Notes: a model not told the origin generated them from the sequence alone. A stretch of 64,000 nucleotides of DNA from Streptomyces changanensis (GCF_024600715.1 NZ_CP102332.1:5332001-5396000), one strand, 5' to 3'. Shown: positions 36,888 through 47,880, counted from the stretch's first letter. Made by a program: numbers and translations.

Positions 36888-37988
36888 ATGAACGCAATGA
36901 CGCGACGCGTCGCCATAGGTACGGCCGCGGTGTCCATGGCCGTGTCCCTCGCCGCCTGTGGCAAGGCGGGAGACGGCGGCTCCGCCGGCGGCGACGGCGG
37001 TGACGGCAAGACCATCGGTCTGCTCCTGCCCGAGAACAAGACCACGCGCTACGAGACCTTCGACCGCCCGATCATCGAGGCGAAGATCAAGGAACTCTGC
37101 TCGGACTGCGAGGTCAAGTACAACAACGCCGCCCAGGACACCGAGACCCAGAAGAAGCAGTTCGACGCGCTCGTCACGCAGGGCGTCAAGGTGATCATCC
37201 TCGACGCGGTCGACTACAAGGCCACCAAGTCGTGGGTGCAGCAGGCCGAGAAGAAGGGCGTCAAGGTCGTCGCGTACGACCGGCTCGCCGAGGGCCCGAT
37301 CGCCGCCTACGTCTCGTACGACAACGAGAAGATCGGCCGCCTCCAGGGCGAGGCCCTCGTCAAGGCGCTGGGCGCCGGGGCGAAGGACGCCGACGTCGTC
37401 ATGATCAACGGTTCGCCGACCGACCCGAACGCCCCGCTGTTCAAGAGGGGCGCCCACAGCGTCCTCGACAAGCAGGTCGGGAAGATCGTCTACGAGCAGG
37501 ACATCCCGGACTGGTCCCCGGACGAGGCGAACAAGAAGATGGGCGCCGCCATCGACTCGCTCGGCAAGGACGGCTTCCAGGGCGTCTACTCCGCCAACGA
37601 CGGCATGGCCGGCGGCATCATCACCGCCCTCAAGAAGCAGGGCGTCAAGGTCCCCGTCGGCGGCCAGGACGCCGAGCTCGCCGGTCTGCAGCGCATCCTG
37701 AAGGGCGAGCAGTCCTTCACGATCTACAAGCAGATCAAGCCCGAGGCCGAGACCACCGCCGAGATCGCCGTCGCGCTCCTCAAGGGCGAGAAGTTCGCCC
37801 ACCTCACCCCGGCCAAGGTCACCAGCCTCACCGGCGAGTTCAAGAACATCCCGGCGAAGCTCTACGACGCCCAGATCGTGACCAAGGACAACATCGCCGA
37901 CACGGTCGTCATGGACAAGGTCTACAAGGCCGCCGACATCTGCACGGCCGAGTACAAGGCCGCCTGCGAGGCCGCCGGCATCAAGTAG
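36888..37988 (+). CDS. xylF: Xylose-type ABC transporter, substrate-binding lipoprotein
   Basis: A 366-residue periplasmic-binding-protein type 1 lipoprotein: signal segment with lipobox SLAAC (Cys near residue 25), glycine-rich spacer, then KTIGLLLPENKTTRYETFDR, DALVTQGVKVIILDAV, KVVAYDRLAEGPIAAYVSYD and the hinge GVYSANDGMAGGIITAL. It belongs to the XylF/ChvE group for pentoses. Start ATG 36888 has AGGGAGG at 36873-36879. Followed by a 208-base gap with a hairpin before xylG. Confidence 0.9.
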   Translation: MNAMTRRVAIGTAAVSMAVSLAACGKAGDGGSAGGDGGDGKTIGLLLPENKTTRYETFDRPIIEAKIKELCSDCEVKYNNAAQDTETQKKQFDALVTQGVKVIILDAVDYKATKSWVQQAEKKGVKVVAYDRLAEGPIAAYVSYDNEKIGRLQGEALVKALGAGAKDADVVMINGSPTDPNAPLFKRGAHSVLDKQVGKIVYEQDIPDWSPDEANKKMGAAIDSLGKDGFQGVYSANDGMAGGIITALKKQGVKVPVGGQDAELAGLQRILKGEQSFTIYKQIKPEAETTAEIAVALLKGEKFAHLTPAKVTSLTGEFKNIPAKLYDAQIVTKDNIADTVVMDKVYKAADICTAEYKAACEAAGIK

Positions 37989-38016
37989 CCGGCACCCCTC
38001 CCTCCTCACCACGCGC

Positions 38017-38039
38017 GGGGCCCGCTCCGAAGGGGCCCC
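38017..38039 (+). terminator. Stem-loop between xylF and xylG
   Basis: GGGGCCC (38017-38023) and GGGCCCC (38033-38039) with a 9-base loop, 29 bases after the xylF stop; like the ngcE-ngcF gap it could lower expression of the downstream membrane components. Confidence 0.4.
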
Positions 38040-38196
38040 ACACGAGGCCCGTTCGACCCGGGCCCCCGCACCGGTCCGGCGCCCACCCCCCTCATCACGC
38101 CCCGCGGCGGCGGGCGGGCGCCGGACTCCCTCGCACCCCTTGTGCTCCAACGCACCACCATCCCCGCCCGTCGGGCGGGTGAAGGAGATGATTCAC

Positions 38197-38982
38197 GTGT
38201 CCGCTACGCCCGTGCTGGCGTTGCGCGGAGTCTCCAAGCGGTTCGGCGCCGTCCAGGCGCTCACCGACGTAGACCTGGAGATCCACGCCGGAGAGGTCGT
38301 CGCCCTGCTCGGCGACAACGGCGCCGGCAAGTCGACCCTCGTCAAGACGATCTCGGGGGTCCACCCGATCGACGAGGGCAGCATCGAGTGGGAGGGCCGT
38401 CCGGTCCGGGTCACCCGGCCGAACGACGCCCAGGAGCTCGGCATCGCCACCGTCTACCAGGACCTCGCCCTCTGCGACAACCTCGACGTGGTCGCCAACC
38501 TCTTCCTCGGCACCGAGCTGCGCCGCGCCTCCGTCCTCGACGAGATCGCGATGGAGAAGCGCGCCAAGGAGCTCCTCGACACCCTCTCCATCCGCATCCC
38601 GAGCGTGCGCATCCCGGTCGCCTCCCTCTCCGGCGGCCAGCGCCAGGTCGTGGCCATCGCCCGCGCCCTGATCGGCAACCCCAAGGTCGTCATCCTGGAC
38701 GAGCCGACCGCCGCCCTCGGCGTCGAGCAGACCGCCCAGGTGCTCGACCTGGTCGAGCGGCTCCGCGAGAACGGCCACGGCGTCATCCTCATCACCCACA
38801 ACATGGCCGACGTCCGGGCCGTCGCCGACCGCGCCGCCATCCTGCGCCTCGGCCGCAACAACGGCGTCTTCGACGTCCAGGGCACGTCCCACGAAGAGAT
38901 CATCGCCGCCATCACCGGCGCCACGGACAACGCCGTCACGCGCCGCCAGGCCCGTACGGCCTCGAAGGAGGACGCGAAGTGA
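38197..38982 (+). CDS. xylG: Xylose-type ABC transporter, ATP-binding protein
   Basis: A 261-residue ATPase: Walker [11 protein letters not shown]-loop, signature LSGGQRQ, Walker [14 protein letters not shown]-loop LITHNMADV. It has a single nucleotide-binding domain, whereas E. coli XylG/RbsA has two, so it should act as a homodimer. GTG 38197 was chosen because GAAGGAG ends nine bases before it; ATG 38188 abuts that site. Stop overlaps the xylH start. Confidence 0.9.
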   Translation: MSATPVLALRGVSKRFGAVQALTDVDLEIHAGEVVALLGDNGAGKSTLVKTISGVHPIDEGSIEWEGRPVRVTRPNDAQELGIATVYQDLALCDNLDVVANLFLGTELRRASVLDEIAMEKRAKELLDTLSIRIPSVRIPVASLSGGQRQVVAIARALIGNPKVVILDEPTAALGVEQTAQVLDLVERLRENGHGVILITHNMADVRAVADRAAILRLGRNNGVFDVQGTSHEEIIAAITGATDNAVTRRQARTASKEDAK

Positions 38983-40283
38983 GCGACCTCACCAAGACCC
39001 CCCGGCGCCGCGGCGCCCACGCCCCGAACGGCACCGACCAGTCGGCGGCGCCCGTACCGGCGGTCGACCCCCGCCTCCTCGTCCGCGAGCAGGGCCTCAA
39101 GGGCTACTGGACCGAGTTCACCCGCAAGGTCCGCGGCGGCGAGCTCGGCTCCCTGCCGGTCTTCATCGGCCTGATCGTCATCGCGGTCGTCTTCCAGTCG
39201 CAGAACGCCAACTTCCTGTCGGCGAGCTCCGTCGCGAACATCGCGGTCTACAGCTCCGGCCTCGGCATCATGGCCGTCGGCATCGTCTTCGTCCTCATCC
39301 TGGGCGAGATCGACCTCTCCGTCGGCTCCATCGCCGGCGTCGGCGCCGCCGTCTGGGCGGTGCTCAGCGTCACCAACGGGCTGAACGACTGGCTCGCCGT
39401 CCTCATCTCCGTCGTCGTCGGCCTGGCCCTCGGCCTCCTGCACGGCTTCTTCTTCGCGAAGGTCGGCGTGCCCGCCTTCGTCGTCACCCTCGCCGGCTTC
39501 CTCGGCTGGAGCGGCCTGCAGATCTGGCTGATGGGCAAGGAAGGCTCCATCAACACGCCGACCGGCAGCGTCGTGGAGAGCCTCACCGGCTACTACTTCG
39601 AGGACAAGGCCGCCGCCTACGGCCTGGCCGTCGCCGCGGTGCTCCTCTACGCCGCGTCGCTGCTGCTGGACGTCAAGCGGCGCCGCGCCGCCGGCCTGGC
39701 CGCCCGCCCCACCAGCGAGATCCTGCTGCGCACCGGCGTCGTCGCGGTCCTGTGCCTCGTCGTCGCCTACGTGCTGAACGAGCCCGCCGGCGCCCGCGGC
39801 CTGCCGCTGGCCCTCGTGCTCTTCCTCGCCGTCCTGCTCGTCGCCGACTTCGTCGCCCGCCGCACCACCTTCGGCCGCCAGGTCTTCGCGGTCGGCGGCA
39901 GCGCCGAGGCCGCCCGCCGCGCGGGCATCAACGTCGACCGGATCCGGATCACCGTGTTCGGCCTCTCCGGCCTGCTCGCCGCGTTCGGCGGCCTCTTCGT
40001 CGCCAGCCTCTCCGGCGGCGCCACGAAGAGCCTCGGCGGCGGCAACACCCTGATGCTCGTCATCGCGGCGGCCGTCATCGGCGGCACCAGCCTCTTCGGC
40101 GGCCGCGGCAAGGTCTGGTCGGCCCTCCTCGGCATGATCGTCATCCAGTCGATCCAGCAGGGCCTGAACATGCTCGGCATGGCCAGCGAGATCCAGTACA
40201 TGATCACCGGCGCGGTGCTCCTCGCCGCCGTCGTGATCGACTCGGTCTCCCGCAGGACCCAGAAGGACGCCGGCCGCGCCTAG
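38979..40283 (+). CDS. xylH: Xylose-type ABC transporter permease
   Basis: A 434-residue permease of the RbsC/XylH family with about ten to twelve helices after a 60-residue cytoplasmic tail. [20 protein letters not shown] near residue 110 and [19 protein letters not shown] near residue 370 are the family signatures. GTG 38979 overlaps the xylG stop. Ends just before a strong hairpin. Confidence 0.92.
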   Translation: MSDLTKTPRRRGAHAPNGTDQSAAPVPAVDPRLLVREQGLKGYWTEFTRKVRGGELGSLPVFIGLIVIAVVFQSQNANFLSASSVANIAVYSSGLGIMAVGIVFVLILGEIDLSVGSIAGVGAAVWAVLSVTNGLNDWLAVLISVVVGLALGLLHGFFFAKVGVPAFVVTLAGFLGWSGLQIWLMGKEGSINTPTGSVVESLTGYYFEDKAAAYGLAVAAVLLYAASLLLDVKRRRAAGLAARPTSEILLRTGVVAVLCLVVAYVLNEPAGARGLPLALVLFLAVLLVADFVARRTTFGRQVFAVGGSAEAARRAGINVDRIRITVFGLSGLLAAFGGLFVASLSGGATKSLGGGNTLMLVIAAAVIGGTSLFGGRGKVWSALLGMIVIQSIQQGLNMLGMASEIQYMITGAVLLAAVVIDSVSRRTQKDAGRA

Positions 40284-40295
40284 GGGGCGTCGTGT

Positions 40296-40329
40296 CGATC
40301 AGGTCGGCCCAGCGAGCCCGACCTGATCG
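40296..40329 (+). terminator. xylFGH terminator
   Basis: CGATCAGGTCGG (40296-40307), 10-base loop, CCGACCTGATCG (40318-40329), perfect 12-base stem 13 bases after xylH. The rest of the 332-base gap up to dxs holds the dxs promoter region, with no other element recognised. Confidence 0.85.
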
Positions 40330-40615
40330 GCGGGACACACCCCCTGGCGGCAGCGCGTCACCCCGCAGTGCCCGGCGCCGCGCAACCGGCGCCGGGCACC
40401 GGCGCGTCCTGAGGGAGGGGCCCGTGGACACCGGGCACCCACCCGCCCCACGTGGTTACATTCGGCTACGTCCGCACCGCCCGTCCGTGTCACCACGTAC
40501 GGGCGCCTCCCGGACACGGCCCGATGTCCACAGTCCGGGACGGAACATTAGACTCGGCGGATCGGCACGCTCGACCGGCTCAACCTCGACCAGCCCAACA
40601 CGCAAGGAGGCACGG

Positions 40616-42574
40616 GTGGCATTGCTGACCCGTATCAGGGGACCGCGCGACCTCGACCGGCTCTCCCCGGAGCAGCTTGACCGGCTGGCCTCGGAGATCC
40701 GCACCTTCCTCGTCGACGCGGTCTCGAAGACCGGCGGCCACCTCGGCCCCAACCTCGGCGTGGTGGAGCTGACCATCGCCCTGCACCGCGTCTTCGAGTC
40801 CCCGAAGGACCGGATCCTGTGGGACACCGGGCACCAGTCGTACGTGCACAAGCTCCTCACCGGCCGCCAGGACTTCTCCAGGCTCAAGATGAAGGGCGGC
40901 CTGTCCGGCTACCCGGCGCGTGCCGAGTCCGAGCACGACCTCATCGAGAACTCCCACGCCTCGACCGTCCTCGGCTGGGCGGACGGCCTGGCGAAGGCGA
41001 ACGAGGTGCTGGGCCGCGACGACCACGTCGTCGCGGTCATCGGTGACGGCGCGCTCACCGGCGGCATGGCCTGGGAGGCGCTGAACAACATCGCCGCGGC
41101 GAAGGACCGCCCGCTCGTCATCGTCGTCAACGACAACGAGCGCTCCTACGCCCCGACCATCGGCGGCCTCGCCAACCACCTGGCCACGCTCCGCACCACC
41201 GACGGCTACGAGCGCTTCCTCGCCCGCACCAAGGACATCCTCGACCGCACCCCGGTCGTGGGCAGGCCCCTGTACGAGACGCTGCACGGCGCGAAGAAGG
41301 GCCTGAAGGACTTCATCGCCCCGCAGGGCCTCTTCGAGGACCTCGGCCTGAAGTACGTCGGCCCGATCGACGGCCACGACATCGCCGCCGTGGAGTCCGC
41401 GCTCCAGCGCGCCAAGCGGTTCAACGGCCCGGTCATCGTCCACTGCCTCACCGAGAAGGGCCGCGGCTACCAGCCGGCCCTGGCGGACGAGGCCGACCGC
41501 TTCCACGCCGTCGGCAAGATCCACCCCGACACCGGCCTGCCCATCGCCTCCTCCGGGGCCGACTGGACCTCCGTCTTCGCCGACGAGATGGTCGAGCTCG
41601 GCAAGGAGCGCGAGGACATCGTCGCGATCACCGCGGCCATGCTCCAGCCGGTCGGCCTCGACAAGTTCGCCAAGGCGTTCCCGGAGCGGGTGTACGACGT
41701 GGGCATCGCCGAGCAGCACGCGGCGGTCTCGGCGGCGGGCCTGGCCGCGGGCGGGCTGCACCCGGTCGTCGCCGTCTACGCCACGTTCCTCAACCGCGCC
41801 TTCGACCAGGTGCTCATGGACGTCGCCCTGCACGACTGCGGCGTGACGTTCGTCCTGGACCGCGCCGGGGTCACCGGCACCGACGGCGCCTCCCACAACG
41901 GCATGTGGGACATGTCGATCCTCCAGGTCGTCCCCAACCTCCGCATCGCCGCCCCCCGCGACGCCGACCAGGTCCGCGCCCAGCTGCGCGAGGCCGTCGC
42001 CGTCGACGACGCGCCCACCGTGGTGCGGTACTCGAAGGGCGCCGTCGGCCCCGCCGTCGAGGCCGTCGGCCGTGTCGGCGGCATGGACGTCCTGCGCGAG
42101 CCGGGCACCGACCGGCCGGACGTCCTGCTCGTCTCCGTCGGCGCGCTCGCCCCGATGTGCCTGGAGATCGCCGACCTCCTCGACAAGCAGGGCATCTCCA
42201 CGACGGTCGTCGACCCGCGCTGGGTCAAGCCCGTCGACGAGGCCCTGGCGCCGCTCGCCGACCGGCACCGCGTCGTCGTCACCGTCGAGGACAACGGCCG
42301 CGTGGGCGGCGTCGGCAGCGCCGTCGCCCAGGCGCTGCGGGACGCGGGCGTCGACGTGCCGCTGCGCGACTTCGGCATCCCGCCGCGCTTCCTCGACCAC
42401 GCCTCCCGCAAGGAGGTCCTCGCCGAGATCGGTCTGACCGCCCCGGACGTCGCCCGCCAGGTGACGGGCCTCGTCTCCAAGCTGGACGGCCGCTACGAGG
42501 CCCCGGAGGAGACGGCCGACGAGCGGGCGGACGAGACCGCGGACGAGGCCGCCGCGGAGCCGGTCCGCGACTGA
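40616..42574 (+). CDS. dxs: 1-deoxy-D-xylulose-5-phosphate synthase
   Basis: A 652-residue thiamine diphosphate enzyme joining pyruvate and glyceraldehyde 3-phosphate to DXP, the entry to the MEP isoprenoid route and to thiamine/pyridoxal precursors. The TPP motif [16 protein letters not shown] is near residue 145, the catalytic-type GHLGPNLG near residue 40, and the transketolase pyrimidine domain ([11 protein letters not shown]) near residue 365. Start GTG 40616 has AAGGAGG five bases before. A charged 30-residue C-terminal tail ([12 protein letters not shown]) is extra. Supplies IPP/DMAPP for the nearby GGPP synthase among others. Confidence 0.97.
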   Translation: MALLTRIRGPRDLDRLSPEQLDRLASEIRTFLVDAVSKTGGHLGPNLGVVELTIALHRVFESPKDRILWDTGHQSYVHKLLTGRQDFSRLKMKGGLSGYPARAESEHDLIENSHASTVLGWADGLAKANEVLGRDDHVVAVIGDGALTGGMAWEALNNIAAAKDRPLVIVVNDNERSYAPTIGGLANHLATLRTTDGYERFLARTKDILDRTPVVGRPLYETLHGAKKGLKDFIAPQGLFEDLGLKYVGPIDGHDIAAVESALQRAKRFNGPVIVHCLTEKGRGYQPALADEADRFHAVGKIHPDTGLPIASSGADWTSVFADEMVELGKEREDIVAITAAMLQPVGLDKFAKAFPERVYDVGIAEQHAAVSAAGLAAGGLHPVVAVYATFLNRAFDQVLMDVALHDCGVTFVLDRAGVTGTDGASHNGMWDMSILQVVPNLRIAAPRDADQVRAQLREAVAVDDAPTVVRYSKGAVGPAVEAVGRVGGMDVLREPGTDRPDVLLVSVGALAPMCLEIADLLDKQGISTTVVDPRWVKPVDEALAPLADRHRVVVTVEDNGRVGGVGSAVAQALRDAGVDVPLRDFGIPPRFLDHASRKEVLAEIGLTAPDVARQVTGLVSKLDGRYEAPEETADERADETADEAAAEPVRD

Positions 42575-42700
42575 CCCGCGTCGGGCCGGCCCCCACCGGG
42601 CCGGCCCACGGGCTCGCCCGCACCGGGCCGGCCCGGGCGCCGGACCGCCGCCGCCGTGCCGTGCGCCGGGTGGGCCGCGGTACGCCGCCGTAGGCCGTGT

Positions 42701-42741
42701 GGGCCGGTGGGAACACCCTGTTCGGGTGGTCCCACCGGCCC
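42701..42741 (+). terminator. dxs terminator
   Basis: An 18-base inverted repeat with one mismatch (42701-42718 against 42724-42741, ends GGGCCGGTGGGA/TCCCACCGGCCC) and loop TGTTC. Confidence 0.8.
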
Positions 42742-42803
42742 ATTCGCGTGAACCCGGCCCGCGCGGCCGTCCCCCGCCCGCCCCGTCTCCGGATCATGAC
42801 CGG

Positions 42804-44354
42804 GTGACGACACAGACGGACCCGGCGCCGCGCCGGAGAAGCGGCCTGTTCCGCACCAAGACGGTCGAGCAGTCCATCCAGGACACCGAGGAGCCCGAGC
42901 ACGGGCTGCGCAGATCCCTCTCCGCACTGGACCTGACGGTCTTCGGCGTGGGCGTGATCATCGGCACGGGCATCTTCGTCCTGACGGGCAAGGTCGCCAA
43001 GGAGACCGCCGGTCCCGCGACGGCACTCGCCTTCGTCGTGGCCGGCGTCGTCTGCGCCCTGGCGGCCCTCTGCTACGCCGAGTTCGCCTCGACGGTGCCG
43101 GTCGCCGGCTCCGCGTACACCTTCGCCTACGCGTCGCTCGGTGAACTGCCCGCCTGGATCATCGGCTGGGACCTGGTGCTGGAGTTCGCGCTGGGCACCG
43201 CCGTCGTCGCCGTCGGCTGGTCCGGGTACGTCCGCTCGCTCCTCGACAACGTCGGCTGGCACCTGCCGCAGGCACTGTCCGGGACGGACGAGGTCCACGG
43301 GTTCGGCTTCGACCTGCTCGCCTTCCTGCTGGTGCTGGCGCTGACCGGCGTCCTCGTGCTCGGCATGAAGCTGTCGGCGCGGCTCACCGCGCTCGTCGTC
43401 GTCATCAAGGTCACGGTCGTCCTCGTCGTCATCGTGGCCGGCGCGTTCTTCGTCAAGGCGGCGAACTACCGGCCGTTCATCCCCGAGGCGCAGCGGCAGA
43501 CCGGGGGCAGCGGCCTCGACGCGCCGCTCCTGCAGGTCCTCTTCGGCTACGAGCCGACGAACTTCGGCGTCATGGGCATCTTCACCGCCGCGTCGATCGT
43601 CTTCTTCGCCTTCATCGGTTTCGACGTGGTCGCCACGGCCGCCGAGGAGACCCGCGTGCCGCAGCGGGACATGCCGCGCGGCATCCTCGGGTCCCTCCTC
43701 ATCTGCACCACCCTGTACGTCGCCGTGTCGATCGTCGTCACCGGCATGCAGCACTACAGCCGGCTCTCCGTGGATGCGCCCCTCGCGGACGCCTTCAAGG
43801 CCACCGGGCACCCGTGGTACGCCGGCTTCATCAGCTTCGGCGCCGCCGTCGGCCTCATCACCGTGTGCATGATCCTGCTGCTCGGCCAGACCAGGGTCTT
43901 CTTCGCGATGAGCCGGGACGGCCTGCTCCCGCGCTTCTTCTCCCGGACCCACCCGGTGTACCAGACGCCCTACCGCGCGACGGTGCTGCTCGGCGTTCTC
44001 ATCGCCGTCATCGCCGGCATGACCAGCATCGCGGAGCTGGCGACGCTGGTGAACATCGGCACCCTGTTCGCGTTCGTCGTCGTCGCCCTGGGCGTGGTGA
44101 TCCTCCGCCGCACCCGCCCCGACCTGCCGCGTGCCTTCCGCACCCCCCTGGTGCCGTGGCTGCCGGCGGCGTCGGTGGCCGCGTCGCTGTGGCTGATGCT
44201 CAACCTGCCCGCCGAGACCTGGGTCCGCTTCGCCATCTGGATGGCCCTGGGCGTCGTCGTCTACTTCCTGTACGGCCGGTCCCGCAGCCGCATGGCCGGT
44301 GGGCCCGGACCGGAGCGCGCCCCGGCCGGGACCGGCGGACCGGACCGCGGCTAG
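42804..44354 (+). CDS. APC-family amino acid permease
   Basis: A 516-residue transporter with twelve or so membrane helices and a 50-residue cytoplasmic N terminus. Helix 1 contains GVGVIIGTGIFVLTG, the substrate-binding unwound segment of the APC fold, and helix 6 FFAFIGFDVVATAAEE. It is of the YfnA/CAT cationic amino acid type. Start GTG 42804; the longer frame beginning at 42699 runs through the dxs terminator and is rejected. Single-gene unit. Confidence 0.9.
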   Translation: MTTQTDPAPRRRSGLFRTKTVEQSIQDTEEPEHGLRRSLSALDLTVFGVGVIIGTGIFVLTGKVAKETAGPATALAFVVAGVVCALAALCYAEFASTVPVAGSAYTFAYASLGELPAWIIGWDLVLEFALGTAVVAVGWSGYVRSLLDNVGWHLPQALSGTDEVHGFGFDLLAFLLVLALTGVLVLGMKLSARLTALVVVIKVTVVLVVIVAGAFFVKAANYRPFIPEAQRQTGGSGLDAPLLQVLFGYEPTNFGVMGIFTAASIVFFAFIGFDVVATAAEETRVPQRDMPRGILGSLLICTTLYVAVSIVVTGMQHYSRLSVDAPLADAFKATGHPWYAGFISFGAAVGLITVCMILLLGQTRVFFAMSRDGLLPRFFSRTHPVYQTPYRATVLLGVLIAVIAGMTSIAELATLVNIGTLFAFVVVALGVVILRRTRPDLPRAFRTPLVPWLPAASVAASLWLMLNLPAETWVRFAIWMALGVVVYFLYGRSRSRMAGGPGPERAPAGTGGPDRG

Positions 44355-44492
44355 ACCGGGACCGCCGGGCCCGACCACGACCGGGCCCGACCACGACTGG
44401 TTCCGCCGTGGCCGGGCCGGACCCGCCGGGCTCGGGCCCGGCCCGGCCGCGGCCGCCCCGGCGCCGTAGGGGTGCGCGGGGTCGGGGCCGGG

Positions 44493-44870
44493 TCAGGCGG
44501 GACGTACCGTGCGCGGGCCGGCGCAGCGGGCGCCGTACGCGGTGACGCGGTGGCGCAGCTCCCGGTCGGCGGTGACGACCACACACGGGCGGTCCGCCGC
44601 CGCGCGGGCCAGCTCCGCGATGGTGGCGTCGCCGTCCGCCGGGGCCGCCACGACCCGCACGCCGTCGACCGGCTCGACGCCGCGCGCCCGCCCCTCCACG
44701 ACCAGCACGATGTCGAGCGGCCCCGGCAGCAGACCGGGCACACCCCCGGCGGCGTACCCGGCGAGGTGGTCGCGCAGCCGCTCGGCGGCCGCCCGGCGGT
44801 CACGCCACCAGCCGTCCGGTACGGAGCCGACGACGTTCGCCGCGTCGACGATCAGCAGGGGGGACGTCAT
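44493..44870 (-). CDS. NYN/PIN-like domain protein
   Basis: A 125-residue protein beginning MTSPLLIVDAANVVGS, the first acidic block of NYN (YacP-like) nucleases, with VVVTADRELRHRV as the later acidic block. The family contains RNases of the PIN fold. In Streptomyces annotations it is sometimes called NTP pyrophosphohydrolase without clear support. Start ATG 44870 was preferred to a slightly longer frame because the domain begins at once. Divergent from recQ. Confidence 0.65.
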   Translation of the reverse strand: MTSPLLIVDAANVVGSVPDGWWRDRRAAAERLRDHLAGYAAGGVPGLLPGPLDIVLVVEGRARGVEPVDGVRVVAAPADGDATIAELARAAADRPCVVVTADRELRHRVTAYGARCAGPRTVRPA

Positions 44871-44928
44871 GGCCCCCACGTTATCCACAGGCGGCGGTCG
44901 GAGGTCCCCGGGCCCCGTGCGGCGCTCG

Positions 44929-44934
44929 TAGTAT
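44929..44934 (+). promoter_or_regulatory. Leaderless-type -10 box of recQ
   Basis: TAGTAT ends six bases before the recQ ATG; no ribosome site is present. No good -35 is visible. Confidence 0.45.
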
Positions 44935-44940
44935 TGCCGA

Positions 44941-46788
44941 ATGACTTCCCCGCACGCATCCGACGCGGACGAGGCCCTGCGGGTCCTCGGCCGGGTCTTC
45001 GGCTACGACTCGTTCCGCGGTGAGCAGCGGGAGATCATCGACCACGTCGTGGGCGGTGGTGACGCGCTCGTCCTCATGCCGACCGGCGGCGGCAAGTCGC
45101 TCTGCTACCAGATCCCCGCACTGGTCCGCCCCGGTGTCGGCGTCGTCGTCTCGCCGCTCATCGCGCTCATGCAGGACCAGGTGGACGCCCTGCGCGCGGT
45201 GGGCGTGCGGGCCGGGTTCCTCAACTCGACGCAGGACCTCGACGAGCGGCGGCTGGTCGAGGCGGAGTTCGCCGCCGGTGAGCTGGACCTGCTCTACCTG
45301 GCGCCCGAGCGGCTGCGCGTCGAGTCGACGCTGCGGCTGCTGGAGCGGGGGAAGATCGCGCTGTTCGCCATCGACGAGGCGCACTGCGTCGCCCAGTGGG
45401 GCCACGACTTCCGCCCGGACTACCTCCAGCTGTCGCAGCTCCACGAGCGCTGGCCCGACGTGCCGCGCATCGCCCTCACGGCGACCGCGACGCGGGCGAC
45501 GCACGCGGAGATCGCCTCCCGGCTGAAGCTCCAGGACGCCCGCCACTTCGTCGCGAGCTTCGACCGGCCCAACATCCAGTACCGGATCGCCCCGAAGAAC
45601 GAGCCGCGCAAGCAGCTCCTCGCCCTCCTGCGCGGCGAGCACGAGGGCGACGCCGGCATCGTCTACTGCCTGTCCCGCGCCTCGGTGGAGAAGACCGCCG
45701 CGTACCTCGTCGAGCACGGCATCGACGCCGTCCCGTACCACGCGGGGCTCGACGCCCGCACCCGCGCCGAGAACCAGTCGCGCTTCCTCCGGGAGGACGG
45801 CCTGGTCGTCGTCGCCACGATCGCCTTCGGCATGGGCATCGACAAGCCGGACGTCCGGTTCGTCGCCCACCTCGACCTGCCGAAGTCCGTCGAGGGCTAC
45901 TACCAGGAGACGGGCCGCGCCGGCCGCGACGGCCTGCCCTCCACGGCCTGGCTGGCGTACGGGCTCAACGACGTCGTGCAGCAGCGCCGCATGATCGACA
46001 CCAGTGAGGGCGACGAGGAGCACCGCCGCCGTCTCGCCGCCCACCTCGACGCCATGCTGGCCCTGTGCGAGACCGTCGAGTGCCGCCGCGTCCAGCTGCT
46101 CGCCTACTTCGGGCAGGAGAGCGGCCCCTGCGGCAACTGCGACACGTGCCTGACGCCGCCCAGCACGTGGGACGGCACGGTCGCGGCGCAGAAGGCCCTG
46201 TCGACCGTCGTCCGGCTCAAGCGGGAGCGGAACCAGTCCTTCGGCGTCGGCCAGATCGTCGACATCCTCCTCGGCCGGAAGACCGACAAGGTCATCCGCT
46301 TCGACCACGACGCGCTGAGCGTCTTCGGGATCGGCACGGAGCTGACGGAGGCGCAGTGGCGCGGCGTGGTCCGCCAGCTGCTCGCCCAGCGGCTCCTCGC
46401 GGTGCAGGGCGAGTACAACACCCTCGTCCTCACCGACGAGTCCGCCGAGGTGCTCGCCGGCCGCCGCCGGGTGCTGCTGCGCAGCGAGCCGGAGAAGCCC
46501 GCGCGCGCCGGTGGCCGGGGCGGTGCGGCGGGGAAGCGGAAGGCCGCGCCCGTCGACCTGCCGGACGAGGCGCTGCCCGTCTTCGAGCGGCTGCGGGCGT
46601 GGCGCGCGGCCACCGCCAAGGAGCAGGGCGTCCCGGCGTACGTCGTCTTCCACGACGCGACGCTGAGGGAGATCGCCGCGGCGCCGCCCTCGACCCTCGC
46701 CGAGCTCGGCGCGGTCAGCGGCGTCGGCGAGAACAAGCTCGCCAAGTACGGCGAGCAGATCATCGAGGCACTCGCCGCGGAGGACTGA
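44941..46788 (+). CDS. recQ: ATP-dependent DNA helicase RecQ
   Basis: A 615-residue superfamily 2 helicase: motif [13 protein letters not shown], motif [23 protein letters not shown], motif [12 protein letters not shown]. The RQC zinc site includes C378-type [10 protein letters not shown]...CGNCDTC, followed by the winged helix ([12 protein letters not shown]) and a C-terminal HRDC domain ([27 protein letters not shown]). It unwinds forks, D-loops and G-quadruplex DNA. Start ATG 44941 by a leaderless-type promoter. A GC-rich repeat island with a G-rich minus strand follows the gene. Confidence 0.97.
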   Translation: MTSPHASDADEALRVLGRVFGYDSFRGEQREIIDHVVGGGDALVLMPTGGGKSLCYQIPALVRPGVGVVVSPLIALMQDQVDALRAVGVRAGFLNSTQDLDERRLVEAEFAAGELDLLYLAPERLRVESTLRLLERGKIALFAIDEAHCVAQWGHDFRPDYLQLSQLHERWPDVPRIALTATATRATHAEIASRLKLQDARHFVASFDRPNIQYRIAPKNEPRKQLLALLRGEHEGDAGIVYCLSRASVEKTAAYLVEHGIDAVPYHAGLDARTRAENQSRFLREDGLVVVATIAFGMGIDKPDVRFVAHLDLPKSVEGYYQETGRAGRDGLPSTAWLAYGLNDVVQQRRMIDTSEGDEEHRRRLAAHLDAMLALCETVECRRVQLLAYFGQESGPCGNCDTCLTPPSTWDGTVAAQKALSTVVRLKRERNQSFGVGQIVDILLGRKTDKVIRFDHDALSVFGIGTELTEAQWRGVVRQLLAQRLLAVQGEYNTLVLTDESAEVLAGRRRVLLRSEPEKPARAGGRGGAAGKRKAAPVDLPDEALPVFERLRAWRAATAKEQGVPAYVVFHDATLREIAAAPPSTLAELGAVSGVGENKLAKYGEQIIEALAAED

Positions 46789-46794
46789 CCACGA

Positions 46795-46829
46795 CGGGCG
46801 GGGTGGCGCGCGACGCGCCACCCCGCCCG
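46795..46829 (+). terminator. recQ terminator
   Basis: Perfect 16-base stem (CGGGCGGGGTGGCGCG against 46814-46829) with loop CGA, starting seven bases after the stop. Confidence 0.85.
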
Positions 46830-47049
46830 GTGGTCCTCACGCCCCCGAGGACCGACGGCCCCCGCCCCACCGTCGGCCGCCCCGTCTGCCGCCTCACCGT
46901 CCGCCGTCCCGTCGGTCGCCCGACCGGCCGCCGGTCCGCCACCCCGCCGGCGGCGCACCGGTGTCGCCGCTGACGGTTCGCAGCGGGCCGGCGGCCGACG
47001 CCCACCGCCCCGCCGCCGCCCGTGACCGCGTGCTGACCGTCGCCGGCAC

Positions 47050-47880
47050 CCCGGGCGCAGCGGCCGCCGCCCCGCCGTCGCCGCCGACCATCACGAAGCG
47101 ACCGCCCCCACCCGCCACCGCGCCTACGAGGCCACCGGGCCACCGCGCCGTTGGGCCACCAGGCCTGCGCCGCCACCGGCCACCCGCCACCGCGCCGCCG
47201 GGTTTGCGCGGCCACCGTGCCTGCGCCGCGCCCCCCCGCCCCGCGCGGGCGAGCCAGAGCGGCCACCGGGCCTGTGCCGCCACCACCAGCCACCGGGCCT
47301 GTGCGGCCGCCACCCTGGCGGCAGCGGCCGCCGACCCGCCGTCGCCGCCTATCACCACGGAGCGGCTGCCGGCAGACCCACCGCCCCCACTCGCCACCGG
47401 GCCCGCGCTGCCGCCGCCACCCGCCGCCGGGCCACCAGGCCTGCGCGGCCATCGTGCCTGGGCCGCCGCTGCCCGCCACCCCGCCGCCGGGCCTGCGTTG
47501 CCGCCACCCGCCACCCGCCACCCGCCACCGGGTCAGAAAGGCAACGGTGCCTGCGCCGCCCCCACCTATCGCGCGCTGCCGGGTAGAGCGGCAACGTGCC
47601 TGCACCGCCCAACGGTGCCTGCGCTGCCCCCACCCGCCACCCGCCACCCGCCACCCGCCACCGGGCCAGAGCGGCCGCCGCCCCGCCGTCGGCGCCGACC
47701 ACCACGGAGAGACCGCCCCCACCGCGCCGCTGGGCCCGCGCGCCACCGGGCCGCCGGGCCGCGTCCATGGTGCTCGTGCCCCGCACCCGCCGCCGGGCCG
47801 GCGCGGCAACGGTGCCCGCGCGCCCCACCCGCCACCCGTCACCGCGCCGCCCGGCCTGCGTCGCCGCCGGCCGCGTGGCC
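47050..47880. repeat. Repeat island between recQ and the NTF2-like gene
   Basis: The 1148-base gap 46789-47936 contains no credible gene; open frames in it are Pro/Arg/Ala or Gly/Arg/Trp low complexity. Three diverged copies of a long unit are visible, each with GCGGCCGCC, CCGCCGTCGCCGCC and ATCACCACGGAG-like sequence, at about 47060, 47321 and 47671. Within them recur GGCAACGGTGCCTGCGCCGC (variants at 47211, 47449, 47539, 47579, 47601, 47813), GGGCCTGTGCCGCC, and runs of CCGCCAC up to four in a row (47621-47652). The minus strand is rich in GGTGGCGGGTGGCGG, able to form G-quadruplexes. Confidence 0.8.
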
